DNA of 64,000 bases from Lacticaseibacillus pabuli (GCF_028736235.1 NZ_CP117884.1:1922001-1986000); one strand, 5' to 3'. Shown: positions 33,979 to 42,674, counted from the stretch's first letter. The notes: generated by a model from the letters alone, not told the origin. Translations and numbers: made by a program.

Positions 33979-34547
33979 AACGAAAAAGCGAAACCCTACG
34001 TCAACAAATCATTGAAGCCACCACGGATTTAATTATCACATCCGGAATTGCAGCCACGTCAACAGTCAAGGTGGCGCAATTGGTGAAAACCAGCCAAAGC
34101 AATTTATACAAATACTTCAACAATCGCCAGGCGTTGCTACTGGCCGTCTTTGAGTACCACCAGCAATTATTATTCCCAGCTGAGTCGGAATTACCTACAG
34201 CAGCTACCTTCGATCAATTAGTGTCCTTCTGCCGGCAAGAGATTGCTTTCGCTGATGCAAATCCGCGCACGATTCAGGTCATTGCGGCATTCCGGGCGCA
34301 ACCCGAACTGCACGCACAACTGCCTGCCATCGCCGCCAACCCGGTCTTACAATCCTTGTTTGTGGCCCTACAACGAGAACAAGCAGCTGGGGTGATCAAG
34401 TCGCTCCCCGGAGAATTTCTAGCTGAGGGTGTCTTCGCCATTATTGTGAATTACACGACGGCCAAGCTTGCCCATGAACCCTACCTGAACGCATTAAGCC
34501 AAGCGGACGTCCTTCAGCTCATTGAGGACCTGGTACGCACACATTAA
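33975..34547 (+). CDS. TetR/AcrR family regulator divergent from the SDR
   Basis: 190 residues. The helix-turn-helix is seen as STVKVAQLVKTSQSNLYKYFNNRQALL. A stop codon 4 codons upstream in the same frame fixes the ATG. There is no SD in place; the start overlaps the minicistron stop. It likely represses the SDR and itself through the two operators in the intergenic region. Confidence 0.85.
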   Translation: MKRKSETLRQQIIEATTDLIITSGIAATSTVKVAQLVKTSQSNLYKYFNNRQALLLAVFEYHQQLLFPAESELPTAATFDQLVSFCRQEIAFADANPRTIQVIAAFRAQPELHAQLPAIAANPVLQSLFVALQREQAAGVIKSLPGEFLAEGVFAIIVNYTTAKLAHEPYLNALSQADVLQLIEDLVRTH

Positions 34548-34558
34548 AATAGCGTCAC

Positions 34559-34596
34559 AAAAATACGCCTTCCGCATCTCGCGGAGGGCGTATTAT
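34559..34596. terminator. Terminator between tetR and the SDR pseudogene
   Basis: AATACGCC.TCCGC pairs with GCGGA.GGCGTATT around ATCTC. It lies between converging genes. Confidence 0.75.
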
Positions 34597-34599
34597 TTG

Positions 34600-35433
34600 T
34601 TAGGCACCAGTCGAATCAGTCAACGGCGCATTCTTTGCATCTTCACTGGCGAGCCACTTTGCATGCTGCTCAGCACTCAGCCGGGCATCCTTGCCAATCA
34701 GCAAATGCACCGGTGCTTTGTCCATGTGCGCCAATTTGTACAGCGCATCGGCAACCTTGGCAGGCTCATTAACGTACTGCGCCTCAATACCCGCCCAGTC
34801 CTCATGAATGGCCGCAATCGCCTTACCAACCGTGTCCTGGTAGACCGGACTCTTCGCTGCGCCCATCGACTTGGTGGCCCATTCCGTGCGCATTGTGCCA
34901 GGTTCAACCGCCGTGACCTGGATGCCAAATGGGGTCACCTATTTGGCAAGAACTTCGGTTAAGCCTTCAACCGCAAACTTAGCGCTCTGGTAGGCACTCA
35001 AACCAGCACTACCGATTCGTCCGCCGATTGAGGTCACGTTCAAAATACGACCAGACTTCTGAGCCCGCATCAGCGGCAAAACTGCCCGGACCGTGTACAA
35101 AGTGCCGTAGAAGTCAGTGTCCATCTGATTCTTAAAACTAGACATCGCCATCTCCTCAGCCGGTGCCATGTCTGCGTAACCGGCATTGTTGACCAACACA
35201 TCAATGCGCCCAAAGTGCTCCTTGGCCGTTGCAATGGCGCTGTTCACTGCCTGTTCATCGGTCACGTCCAGAGGCAGTGTTTCAACTTGTTTGCCAAACT
35301 GATCCACCAAACCTGACAACACGGCTACTTTGCGCGCCGTTGCGACCACGTAATCCCCATGTTCCAAGACCCGCTGTGCGATGGCACGGCCTAGCCCACG
35401 AGATGCACCTGTAATAAACCATACTTGACTCAT
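34600..35433 (-). pseudogene. SDR gene interrupted by one in-frame stop codon
   Basis: The minus strand encodes a full-length SDR of about 277 residues in one frame, with TGASRGLGRAIA, NNAGYAD, TSIGGRIG and YQSAKFAVEG. A TAG at 34939-34941 interrupts it after LTEVLAK. The frame continues without shift as VTPFGIQVTAVEPGTMRTEW to the end at 34600. The stop replaces what is usually a Glu or another residue in the LAK-x-(V/L)xPFGI segment; GAG to TAG is one base. The promoter (35464-35494) and SD AGGAGG are intact. It could be a nonsense mutation or a sequencing error. Confidence 0.88.
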
Positions 35434-35463
35434 AATCGAAAGCCTCCTGTTTGAATTAAGCTA

Positions 35464-35494
35464 ACCATACAGGGTTAGAGTCGCTCTAAGTCAA
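35464..35494 (-). promoter_or_regulatory. MerR-type promoter of the SDR pseudogene
   Basis: On the minus strand, TTGACT (35489-35494) and TATGGT (35464-35469) with a 19-bp spacer. TTAGAG-TCG-CTCTAA (35475-35489) is a perfect 6-3-6 dyad within it. Confidence 0.8.
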
Positions 35495-35514
35495 GCAAAA
35501 ATAGCAACGAATTA

Positions 35515-35952
35515 TTAGGCCTCGAAAGGATCTGCCAATTCATTGGCAACCTTTTCGCGGCGGGCTTCAGCGAGCTCCGCCGTGACGATTGCCGCGGCAT
35601 CTGCAGATTCGTAGATGCCCAATTTGTAATCAACTTCCTTTAAATTTGCCGCGATCTTCTCCTGCTGCGCAACGACTTCAGCGCGGTGCTTGCGCAGAAG
35701 TGCTTTACGCTCAGGAATGGACGCGGTCCCGCGCATAATGCAGTCCACATACTGCCGAATATCGTCAATTTTCATCCCCGTGTTTTTCAGACAGACGATG
35801 GTCTTCAAGATATTGATATCGGCATCCGTAAATTCGCGGTACCCTGAAGCGCCGCGCGCCACAAAAGGCAACAGCCCCGCCTTGTCGTAGAATCGCATTG
35901 TGTACACTGACAAGCCAACTTGTGCGGCGGCGTCTTTAATTGAATAAGTCAT
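35515..35952 (-). CDS. MerR family regulator (NmlR/AdhR-like)
   Basis: 145 residues. The winged helix reads YSIKDAAAQVGLSVYTMRFYDKAGLLPF. Cys54 in TIVCLKNTGMKIDDIRQY is at the position of the conserved electrophile-sensing Cys of NmlR/AdhR. Matching half-sites TAGAG/TCTAA occur in two flanking 19-bp-spacer promoters, one before the SDR pseudogene and one before the reductase gene. It probably activates both. The start is chosen by AAGGAG; an in-frame ATG 150 nt upstream is rejected. Confidence 0.82.
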   Translation of the reverse strand: MTYSIKDAAAQVGLSVYTMRFYDKAGLLPFVARGASGYREFTDADINILKTIVCLKNTGMKIDDIRQYVDCIMRGTASIPERKALLRKHRAEVVAQQEKIAANLKEVDYKLGIYESADAAAIVTAELAEARREKVANELADPFEA

Positions 35953-35966
35953 TTTAAAATTTCTCC

Positions 35967-35997
35967 TTGCACTAGAGTATGGTCTAAGGTTTATTGT
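35967..35997 (+). promoter_or_regulatory. MerR-type promoter of the NAD(P)-dependent reductase
   Basis: TTGCAC (35967-35972) and TATTGT (35992-35997) with a 19-bp spacer. TAGA-N6-TCTA inside it shares half-sites with the dyad at 35475-35489. Confidence 0.7.
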
Positions 35998-36043
35998 GGT
36001 CATTGTAAACAAAACCAAGGCAAAAATAAAGGAGCAATTTAAA

Positions 36044-37066
36044 ATGACACAAACAATTTTGGTAACTGGCGCTAACGGGTTCTTGGCCATGCACATCATC
36101 AAGGACCTGCTGATTAAGGGTTATAACGTCCGTGGCACGGTACGTAGCCAGGCGAAAGCTGATGAAGTTACCGCTGCGATGAAGGCAAACAAGGTCGCAC
36201 ACCCTGAAAACCTGAGCTTCGTCATGCTCGATTTGACCAAAGATGCTGGCTGGGATGATGCCCTCGCCGGTGTTGATGGTGTAATGAGCGTCGCCGCCCC
36301 CGTCTTCGTTAACGGTGAAAAGACGTCCGACGCCATGGCGAACACCGCCACAGAAGGCACCCTGCGTATTCTAAAGGCTGCTGAAAAGGCCGGCGTCAAA
36401 CGGGTGGTCATGACCGGCAACTTTGGGGCAGTCGGCTTTAGCAACCTCGACCCGAACCGGACAACCACTGAGGCTGACTGGACAGACCCTGACCAGCCGG
36501 GACTGTCTTTGTATGAACGCTCCAAGCTGATCGCCGAGCGTGCCGCATGGGACTACATGACGAAGAGTAGCAGCGGGATGGAACTGGTCACCGTCAACGC
36601 TGGGGCCATGCTTGGCACGGCATTAGACAGTCACGTGTCTGGTAGCTTCGGCATCATCAAGAACCTATTCACGGGACGGCGTCTGCCCAACCTCCCCTTC
36701 ACTGTCGTCGCCGCAGATGATGTTGCCGCCATGCACGTCCTGGCAATGGCCGAACCAAAAGCTGCTGGCCACCGCTTCCTCGCCGTCGCCGACCACAGCA
36801 TCGACTACAAAACAATCAAAGCGCTCATCCGTGCGCAGCGTCCTGCCCTCGCCGGCAAACTCAGCAACAAGGCCATCCCCAACTGGCTGCTTAGTGTCCT
36901 GGCGCCGTTCAATAAGGATGCTCGTGAGGCCAACAACATGTTGCACCTGAGCCGCAAAGTCAGCAATGCCGCCGCCCGCAACGTTCTGGGCTGGCAGCCA
37001 AAGTTCACCGCGGAGGCCGCAGTGCTTGCCGCCGTTGATGAACTCGCCAAGAATAAAGCCATCTAA
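36044..37066 (+). CDS. Extended SDR, dihydroflavonol-reductase-like aldehyde reductase
   Basis: 340 residues. VTGANGFLAMHIIKDLL is the N-terminal NAD(P) motif of extended SDRs, with catalytic YERSK (Tyr-x3-Lys) near residue 165 and SVAAP in place of the usual substrate loop. Such proteins reduce aldehydes or ketones with NADPH; the substrate is not known. The start is chosen by AAAGGAG. It is divergent from the Cys54 MerR gene and has a MerR-type promoter. Confidence 0.85.
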   Translation: MTQTILVTGANGFLAMHIIKDLLIKGYNVRGTVRSQAKADEVTAAMKANKVAHPENLSFVMLDLTKDAGWDDALAGVDGVMSVAAPVFVNGEKTSDAMANTATEGTLRILKAAEKAGVKRVVMTGNFGAVGFSNLDPNRTTTEADWTDPDQPGLSLYERSKLIAERAAWDYMTKSSSGMELVTVNAGAMLGTALDSHVSGSFGIIKNLFTGRRLPNLPFTVVAADDVAAMHVLAMAEPKAAGHRFLAVADHSIDYKTIKALIRAQRPALAGKLSNKAIPNWLLSVLAPFNKDAREANNMLHLSRKVSNAAARNVLGWQPKFTAEAAVLAAVDELAKNKAI

Positions 37067-37071
37067 TCAAA

Positions 37072-37113
37072 AACCGCAAGTAACGTCGCCTATTCCTGAC
37101 GTCACTTGCGGTT
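37072..37113. terminator. Bidirectional terminator between reductase and hxlR
   Basis: AAAACCGCAAGT.ACGTC pairs with GACGT.ACTTGCGGTTTT, serving the converging genes. Confidence 0.85.
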
Positions 37114-37134
37114 TTGTGTTCTCAGACGATCTGA

Positions 37135-37566
37135 CTAAGCGGTTTTTTCCGCAGCCTGTTCGTTCATCTGTTGCGCGACATTCTCGTCCAGAGAAAAGTG
37201 TGTCGTCACCTTGAGTTGATCAATGCGCTTTTCGCCCCAATCACACATCATATCGATAATTGGCACGAGCGAAGTTCCTAACGGCGTGATTTCATACTCA
37301 ACTTTCAGCGGCTTTGCCTGCACTTCCGTTCGCTTCACAAGCTGGTCTTCAGCCAATTCACGCAACTGACTTGCCAACACCTTGTGCGTCACGGTTGGCA
37401 TCAGACGCCGAAAATCGTTAAACCGGTACGCACCATCATGGTTCAAATGCCAGAGAATAATCATCTTCCACTTGCCAGAAATCATGGCGAGCGTGAACTG
37501 TTTGGCACAACTATAATCGCCGGATTCAAGGCGCTGCATTACATCTTTACGGACAATATCTGTCAT
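37135..37566 (-). CDS. HxlR/DUF24 family regulator
   Basis: 143 residues. SCAKQFTLAMISGKWKMIILWHL with RFNDFRRLMPTVTHKVLASQLREL is the HxlR winged helix. The Cys of YSCAKQ is at the position of the redox Cys of YodB/HypR-type members. It diverges from an aldehyde dehydrogenase and aldo-keto reductase pair, with an inverted repeat between them. It likely represses or activates them in response to electrophiles. The SD is GGAGG; an ATG 27 nt upstream is rejected. Confidence 0.83.
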   Translation of the reverse strand: MTDIVRKDVMQRLESGDYSCAKQFTLAMISGKWKMIILWHLNHDGAYRFNDFRRLMPTVTHKVLASQLRELAEDQLVKRTEVQAKPLKVEYEITPLGTSLVPIIDMMCDWGEKRIDQLKVTTHFSLDENVAQQMNEQAAEKTA

Positions 37567-37590
37567 TTTGAACCTCCATACGCGACAAGG

Positions 37591-37643
37591 CACTATTTAG
37601 TGCGTTCTTGAATTTACTACCAACCAAGTATACTTTTGATACT
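37591..37643. promoter_or_regulatory. HxlR-type operator region
   Basis: AGTAT (37627-37631), 7 bp, ATACT (37639-37643) is an inverted repeat of the HxlR/YodB type. CACTATTTAGTG (37591-37602) is a second palindrome. A -10 TATACT (37629-37634) with TTGAAT (37608) 15 bp upstream could drive the + strand genes. Confidence 0.55.
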
Positions 37644-37738
37644 GTAAACAGGCAATGGTTGAACTGTTTCGGAAGACAGACCACCGTCCTGCTAGCACCT
37701 GCTGAAGGTAATTTTGAAGACAAGGGAGATTATTTATT

Positions 37739-39106
37739 ATGGCTTATCAAACCGTTAATCCATATACCAATGAAATGTTGAAGGTCTACCCAAATGCTAG
37801 CGATGCCGACCTCGAACAGGCCCTCGCCACTGGCCACACGCTGTACAAGAAATGGCGTGGCGAGCCGATTGCGTCCCGTTCTGCAACCCTCCACAAGGTT
37901 GCAGACCTGATGCGGCAGGACCGTGCCAAGTTGGCAGAGACGATTACCAAGGAAATGGGCAAGCTGATCAGTGAGTCCGAAGCAGAAGTTGACCTTTGTG
38001 CCGACATTGCCGACTACTTTGCTGATCATGGTGCCGATTTTGCCAAGGCGACCCCACTTAAGACCAAGCTTGGTGAGGCCTACTACGTCAAGCAGGCGGT
38101 GGGGATTATTGTCATGGTTGAGCCATGGAACTTCCCTTACTACCAGATTATGCGTGTCTTCGCGCCGAACTTCATGCTGGGCAACCCCATGATTCTGAAG
38201 CATTCATCTAACACGCCAAGCTGTGCGCAAGCCTTCGCTGACGTTGTGAAGCGCGCTGGCGCCCCTGATGGCAGCCTCAACAACATGTTCCTCGACTATG
38301 GTCAGGTTGACCATGCCATTGCTGATCCACGTGTTGCCGGTGTTGCATTGACCGGCTCCGAACGTGGCGGCTCAGCTGTTGCCAAATCTGCCGGTGAACA
38401 CTTGAAGAAATCCACGATGGAGTTGGGCGGCAATGACGCCTTCATCATCTTGGACGATGCGGACTGGGATCAGCTCAAGCAGGTGGCCCCACAAGCTCGT
38501 CTGATGAACGCCGGCCAGGTATGCTGTGCCTCCAAGCGGTTTATCGTCATGGCGGACAAGTACGACGCCTTCGTAAAGATGATGAAGGATGCGTTCGCCC
38601 AAATTAAAATGGGTGACCCAATGGACCGCACAACCACGCTTGCCCCAATGGTATCCGTCAAGTCACGTGACCGTCTGCAGAAGCAGGTTGATGCCGCGGT
38701 GGCCGCTGGTGCCAAGGTGGTCATTGGCAACAAGCCCGTTGACGCACCCGGCGCCTTCTTTGCCCCAACGATTTTAACCGATGTGGACAAGAACAACCCC
38801 GCTTTCGACCAGGAACTGTTCGGTCCAGTTGCCGTTATCTACAAGGTTAACAGCGAACAAGAAGCGATTGATTTGGCCAATGATTCTCGCTACGGCCTAG
38901 GCAGCACCGTCTTCTCAAAGGACGAAAAGCACGCTGCCGCAGTCGGCGAGCAGATCGAAACTGGGATGACGACCATCAACCGTGCCTGGATTACCGCACC
39001 TGAACTGCCATTTGGTGGTGTGAAGAATTCCGGCTACGGCCGTGAGCTCTTCGACCTGGGCTTCAACGCCTTCGCTAATGAACACCTCGTCATGACAGCT
39101 AAATAA
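37739..39106 (+). CDS. NAD(P)-dependent aldehyde dehydrogenase (succinate-semialdehyde type)
   Basis: 455 residues. EPWNFPYYQIMRVFAPNFMLGN binds the cofactor, MELGGNDAFI holds the general base Glu, and NAGQVCCASKRFIV the nucleophilic Cys. The sequence follows GabD-like dehydrogenases; these oxidise small aldehydes to acids. It is followed after 12 nt by an aldo-keto reductase, so both fates of an aldehyde, oxidation and reduction, are encoded together. The HxlR gene diverges from it. Confidence 0.88.
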   Translation: MAYQTVNPYTNEMLKVYPNASDADLEQALATGHTLYKKWRGEPIASRSATLHKVADLMRQDRAKLAETITKEMGKLISESEAEVDLCADIADYFADHGADFAKATPLKTKLGEAYYVKQAVGIIVMVEPWNFPYYQIMRVFAPNFMLGNPMILKHSSNTPSCAQAFADVVKRAGAPDGSLNNMFLDYGQVDHAIADPRVAGVALTGSERGGSAVAKSAGEHLKKSTMELGGNDAFIILDDADWDQLKQVAPQARLMNAGQVCCASKRFIVMADKYDAFVKMMKDAFAQIKMGDPMDRTTTLAPMVSVKSRDRLQKQVDAAVAAGAKVVIGNKPVDAPGAFFAPTILTDVDKNNPAFDQELFGPVAVIYKVNSEQEAIDLANDSRYGLGSTVFSKDEKHAAAVGEQIETGMTTINRAWITAPELPFGGVKNSGYGRELFDLGFNAFANEHLVMTAK

Positions 39107-39118
39107 AGGAGTTCAAAT

Positions 39119-40072
39119 TTGAAAACAATAAAGATTGGTAACACGAATTTTGAAGCATCAGCCATCGCGCTGGGCATCATGCGAATGGATCAGCTGTCAG
39201 ACCAAGACGCAGCTAAAGTCCTGACCACAGCCAAGGATGCAGGCATCACCTACATTGACTCTGCTGATATCTACGGCTCCGGCGCCTCCGAAAAGAAGTT
39301 CGCTGCCGCAATGAAAGTCGCCGGCCTGAACCGGGAAGACTTCTACATTCAGTCTAAGGGCGGCATCGTGCTCGACCCAGCCCGCAGTCATGACGGCCTC
39401 GTCTTTGGCAAGCGGTATGACTTCTCTAAGGAACACATCCTCAGCGCCGTCGATGGCATTCTAGAACGGTTGCACGTGGACTACCTCGATTCATTCCTGT
39501 TGCATCGTCCAGACCCACTGATGGATTTAGACGAGGTTGCTGAAGCCTTCGACGAATTGCAGACTGCTGGCAAGGTCCGCCACTTCGGGGTCTCCAACTT
39601 CAATCCGCAACAAGTTGAAATGCTGCAGAGCGCTGTGAACCAACGCTTGATGATTAACCAGTTGCAATTTGGCCTCATGCACACCGGCGCCATCGACGCA
39701 GGCATGCACGTGAACATGCAGGACGACGACAGCATCAACCACGATGGTGGGATGCTCGAATACTCCCGCCGCAAGAACATGACCGTGCAGGCTTGGTCCC
39801 CATTCCAGTACGGGATGTTCGCCGGCGTCTTCGTCGACAACCCAAAGTTCCCTGAGCTGAACAAGGCCATGCAGACTGTTGCTGACAAGCATGGTGTGAC
39901 CAAGAACGCCATTGCCACCGCCTGGATTCTGCGTCACCCCGCTAACATTCAGGTCATCCTGGGCACGATGAACCCACAGCACTTGGTTGAGAGTGCTGCG
40001 GGCGCCGATGTCGAGCTGTCCAAGCAGGAATGGTACGACCTGTACTTGGCCGCTGGTCACATCCTGCCATAG
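39119..40072 (+). CDS. Aldo/keto reductase (YdhF-like)
   Basis: 317 residues. SADIYGSGASEKKF has the catalytic Asp and Tyr, IQSKGG the Lys and LLHRPDPLMD the His. FGVSNFNPQQVEML and a C-terminal ILGTMNPQHL fit the YdhF/AKR11-like group. It reduces carbonyls with NADPH. The start is TTG, 8 nt after AAAGGAG. It is the second gene of the aldehyde dehydrogenase operon and ends at a strong terminator. Confidence 0.87.
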   Translation: MKTIKIGNTNFEASAIALGIMRMDQLSDQDAAKVLTTAKDAGITYIDSADIYGSGASEKKFAAAMKVAGLNREDFYIQSKGGIVLDPARSHDGLVFGKRYDFSKEHILSAVDGILERLHVDYLDSFLLHRPDPLMDLDEVAEAFDELQTAGKVRHFGVSNFNPQQVEMLQSAVNQRLMINQLQFGLMHTGAIDAGMHVNMQDDDSINHDGGMLEYSRRKNMTVQAWSPFQYGMFAGVFVDNPKFPELNKAMQTVADKHGVTKNAIATAWILRHPANIQVILGTMNPQHLVESAAGADVELSKQEWYDLYLAAGHILP

Positions 40073-40097
40073 TTACATTTTTCTTGAATGCAAAGCA

Positions 40098-40135
40098 AAA
40101 GGAGATTCCGCTGATAAATGCGGAATCTCCTTTTC
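40098..40135. terminator. Bidirectional terminator
   Basis: AAAAGGAGATTCCGC pairs with GCGGAATCTCCTTTT around TGATAAAT, between the converging aldo-keto reductase and lipoprotein genes. Confidence 0.88.
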
Positions 40136-40142
40136 GTATGCG

Positions 40143-40991
40143 CTACTTTGTGACCAGAACGTACATTTCAGTCAGCGTCGTGCCAAGGTGGAACTTTACA
40201 CCGTGACTACTAATCGTGCGGCGGCTCAGATTGGTCATACTGCCAGACTTCATAATGGCCTGTAGCTGGGTCCCAACCTGCTGCGCATTCGCACCCGTGG
40301 CCGTCGCCAGCAGTTCCAACTGCATCCCCAGTTGCTGCAATGCCGGTTTAGATTTCAAAGCAGCCGGCGTCATGGCAATCGTGACGCTCATGAGGTGACC
40401 GTCTTGCACATTCAGATGCATTGGACTCGTCGTTTTTGCAAATAGCTTACGTTGGCCATTTACCGTTGTGGGCAGTTGCTGAGCCTTAGTTGCAGTTTGT
40501 GCTTTCGCCAGTGCCTGTTTAAGTTGCGTTTCTGTCTGCATGAGGGCAAGTTGCTGAGCCGGTGGCAGACTCGATACCTGTGACTGCATAGCCGTCATCT
40601 GTTTGATTTGTACCTGCACAGACTTGGGGAGAACAGCAACCACCAGCGCCTGATTATACTTCGTCGCAATTTTAAGGTACGTTCCTAGTGCTGATGCTGC
40701 CTTCACGTTGCGCGTCAGCTTTTGGCCGCCAGACTGAATGGTCACGGTCTGAGCCTGCGTCGTTGTTGGTACCGCAATGCGAAACTGACCGTCATCGACC
40801 TTGACCTGACCCCGTGTTGTTGGCGTCTTGTAGGTCACGTCTCCTTGGCTGGCCGCATCGCCCTTGATTACCGCAACAACATCCGAGTGCTCATAGCTGG
40901 TCTTGACGTGACTGAGCTTCTGACCGCACGCACTGAGCAACATCACTGCGGCCACCCCGATCATTAACGACCATTGTTTGAATTTAATCAT
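40143..40991 (-). CDS. Lipoprotein of unknown function, coupled to the efflux pump
   Basis: 282 residues. The signal is MIKFKQWSLMIGVAAVMLLSAC with lipobox LLSAC, the lipid-bound Cys at residue 22. The rest is an outer domain with Gln- and Ala-rich helices (QQLALMQTETQLKQALAKAQ). No known domain is recognised. The start overlaps the pump stop as ATGA, so the two are made together and may act together, for example as a surface partner of the pump. Confidence 0.75.
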   Translation of the reverse strand: MIKFKQWSLMIGVAAVMLLSACGQKLSHVKTSYEHSDVVAVIKGDAASQGDVTYKTPTTRGQVKVDDGQFRIAVPTTTQAQTVTIQSGGQKLTRNVKAASALGTYLKIATKYNQALVVAVLPKSVQVQIKQMTAMQSQVSSLPPAQQLALMQTETQLKQALAKAQTATKAQQLPTTVNGQRKLFAKTTSPMHLNVQDGHLMSVTIAMTPAALKSKPALQQLGMQLELLATATGANAQQVGTQLQAIMKSGSMTNLSRRTISSHGVKFHLGTTLTEMYVLVTK

Positions 40992-42574
40992 TTCTTTGTC
41001 CCCACCTCTCGTTTATCACGAATCAGCACCATGCTGGCGACCACACCAATGCCGAGCGTCACGGCGATAACCAGGCAAGCCCGAACCATACCTGACTGAA
41101 AGGCCTGGAAGACAACGTCGTGAACCTGCGCGAAAACGGGCAGTTGCCGGTATGGTTTAGCCTGCGAATTCGTGAAAATTTGGCGACCTGCAAACGGACC
41201 TGCCTGGTGCAGAAGATGAACCAACTGTCCCTTAGCCGCCGTCACATGCGACGAGAAGGCTGGCGGCAGCTGGGCAAGTCGCGTTAGGCCACTGTTCAGC
41301 TTATCGTTATAGCCGTTGGTGACGCTGATGCCCAGGATAACGACCCCAAACGAAATGCCGAGTTGCCGGAAAACGTTGAGGACACCAGATGCCATCCCCA
41401 CTTCTTCGCGCTTAACTGACCCCATCGCCGTATTCGAAATCGGTGGGTTCACGAGGGCGTTACTAAAGCCGAGCAGGATAAACCCGAGGAACAGGTCGTG
41501 CCAGCGGAATCGCACTTGTAGCAAGTGGGCGATGGACAGGATGCCACCCACCCCAAACAGCAACGCGATGCTAATCAGCCAGCGGTTACCAATCTTGCCA
41601 GACAGCAGCCCGGTCAGTGGTCCTAAAATCAGGGTAAACACGCTGATCCAGAGCAATTTGACCCCCGTTTGAAACGCGGAATACCCCATGTAGTTTTGCA
41701 TCAGAATCGACAAGTAGGTAAACCCACCATAAATTCCGGCGCCCAGCGCAAAGGCGGCAATGTTGCTACCGACAAAGGATGGTGATTTGAAGATGCTCAG
41801 CTTAATCATCGGCGCTTGCACCTTGAGCTCGGTTACAATGAAGGCAACCAGCGTGACTGCTGCGAGGGCGAACAAGCTCATGATGCGCGTATCTGTCCAG
41901 GCATAGCTGGCGTGTGTTTCCTTTTGAATCAGCGCCAGGATTGTACTGAAAACCATCACGGTACTGAATAACATGCCCAGCCAATCCAGCGCACCTTCAT
42001 CCGTCTTTGCAGTATTGTTGATGAAGATAACACCCATGACAATGGCAATGAGACCGGCAGGAATGTTAATCAAAAAGATCGACCGCCAGCCGAAACTGTC
42101 TACGAGCGCCCCACCGATTAATGGTCCAATAGAAACGGCCAGGCCCGTCACACTACTCCAGATACCCAGGGCAAGACCGCGCTGCTTTTCAGGAAATGAT
42201 AAGGTCACGATGGACAGCGACAAGGACATCATCGCCGCACCGCCGATTCCTTGGAAGCCACGGGCGATGTTCAGCCAAGTATCGTTCTGCGACATACCAC
42301 TGGCCAGTGACCCCACAATGAAGATGACCAGCCCGATAAGAAAGACGGGCTTCTTCCCAAAGCGGTCCCCCAGTTTTGATACCGGTAGCAGCATCATCGC
42401 GTATACCAGTGTGTAGGCGTTCAGTACCCACTGCAACGTCGAAAAGTTTGTTGCGAAGCTCTTTTGAATCTCTGGTAATGCGACGTTGACGATGGTGATG
42501 TCCAACATGCCCATAAATACGGCAAGACACACGGTCACGAGCACCCACCATTTGTGATCAGTTGATTTTGACAA
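40988..42574 (-). CDS. MFS multidrug efflux pump, DHA2 (14-TM) family
   Basis: 528 residues and 14 likely helices. FMGMLDITIVNVALPEIQ is the DHA2 motif of helix 1, LGDRFGKKPVFLIG motif A, and SSVTGLAVSIGPLIGGALVD motif C of antiporters. It exports drugs or toxic compounds with protons. The start is TTG with AGGAAGG upstream. The leader of about 110 nt contains a terminator and two GTGTGCACAC palindromes, so expression is probably tightly controlled. No regulator gene is adjacent. Confidence 0.88.
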   Translation of the reverse strand: MSKSTDHKWWVLVTVCLAVFMGMLDITIVNVALPEIQKSFATNFSTLQWVLNAYTLVYAMMLLPVSKLGDRFGKKPVFLIGLVIFIVGSLASGMSQNDTWLNIARGFQGIGGAAMMSLSLSIVTLSFPEKQRGLALGIWSSVTGLAVSIGPLIGGALVDSFGWRSIFLINIPAGLIAIVMGVIFINNTAKTDEGALDWLGMLFSTVMVFSTILALIQKETHASYAWTDTRIMSLFALAAVTLVAFIVTELKVQAPMIKLSIFKSPSFVGSNIAAFALGAGIYGGFTYLSILMQNYMGYSAFQTGVKLLWISVFTLILGPLTGLLSGKIGNRWLISIALLFGVGGILSIAHLLQVRFRWHDLFLGFILLGFSNALVNPPISNTAMGSVKREEVGMASGVLNVFRQLGISFGVVILGISVTNGYNDKLNSGLTRLAQLPPAFSSHVTAAKGQLVHLLHQAGPFAGRQIFTNSQAKPYRQLPVFAQVHDVVFQAFQSGMVRACLVIAVTLGIGVVASMVLIRDKREVGTKK

Positions 42575-42608
42575 TGAATAATACCTTCCTTCACGAAATT
42601 AATAATGC

Positions 42609-42622
42609 AGGTGTGCACACCT
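42609..42622. promoter_or_regulatory. Palindromic operator 1 of the efflux operon
   Basis: AGGTGTGCACACCT is a perfect 14-bp palindrome lying between the leader terminator and the pump SD. It shares GTGTGCACAC with the promoter site, and a further GTGTGCA half-copy is adjacent. Confidence 0.65.
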
Positions 42623-42635
42623 ATGCACACTTAGA

Positions 42636-42674
42636 ATAAGAAAAACGTGCTGAAATCGAACGACTTCAACACGT
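42636..42674 (-). terminator. Leader terminator of the efflux operon
   Basis: On the minus strand, ACGTGTTGAAGTCG pairs with CGATTTCAGCACGT (12 Watson-Crick pairs of 14), followed by TTTTTCTT. It begins about 14 nt after the predicted start point and lies 60 nt before the pump gene. Confidence 0.7.
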
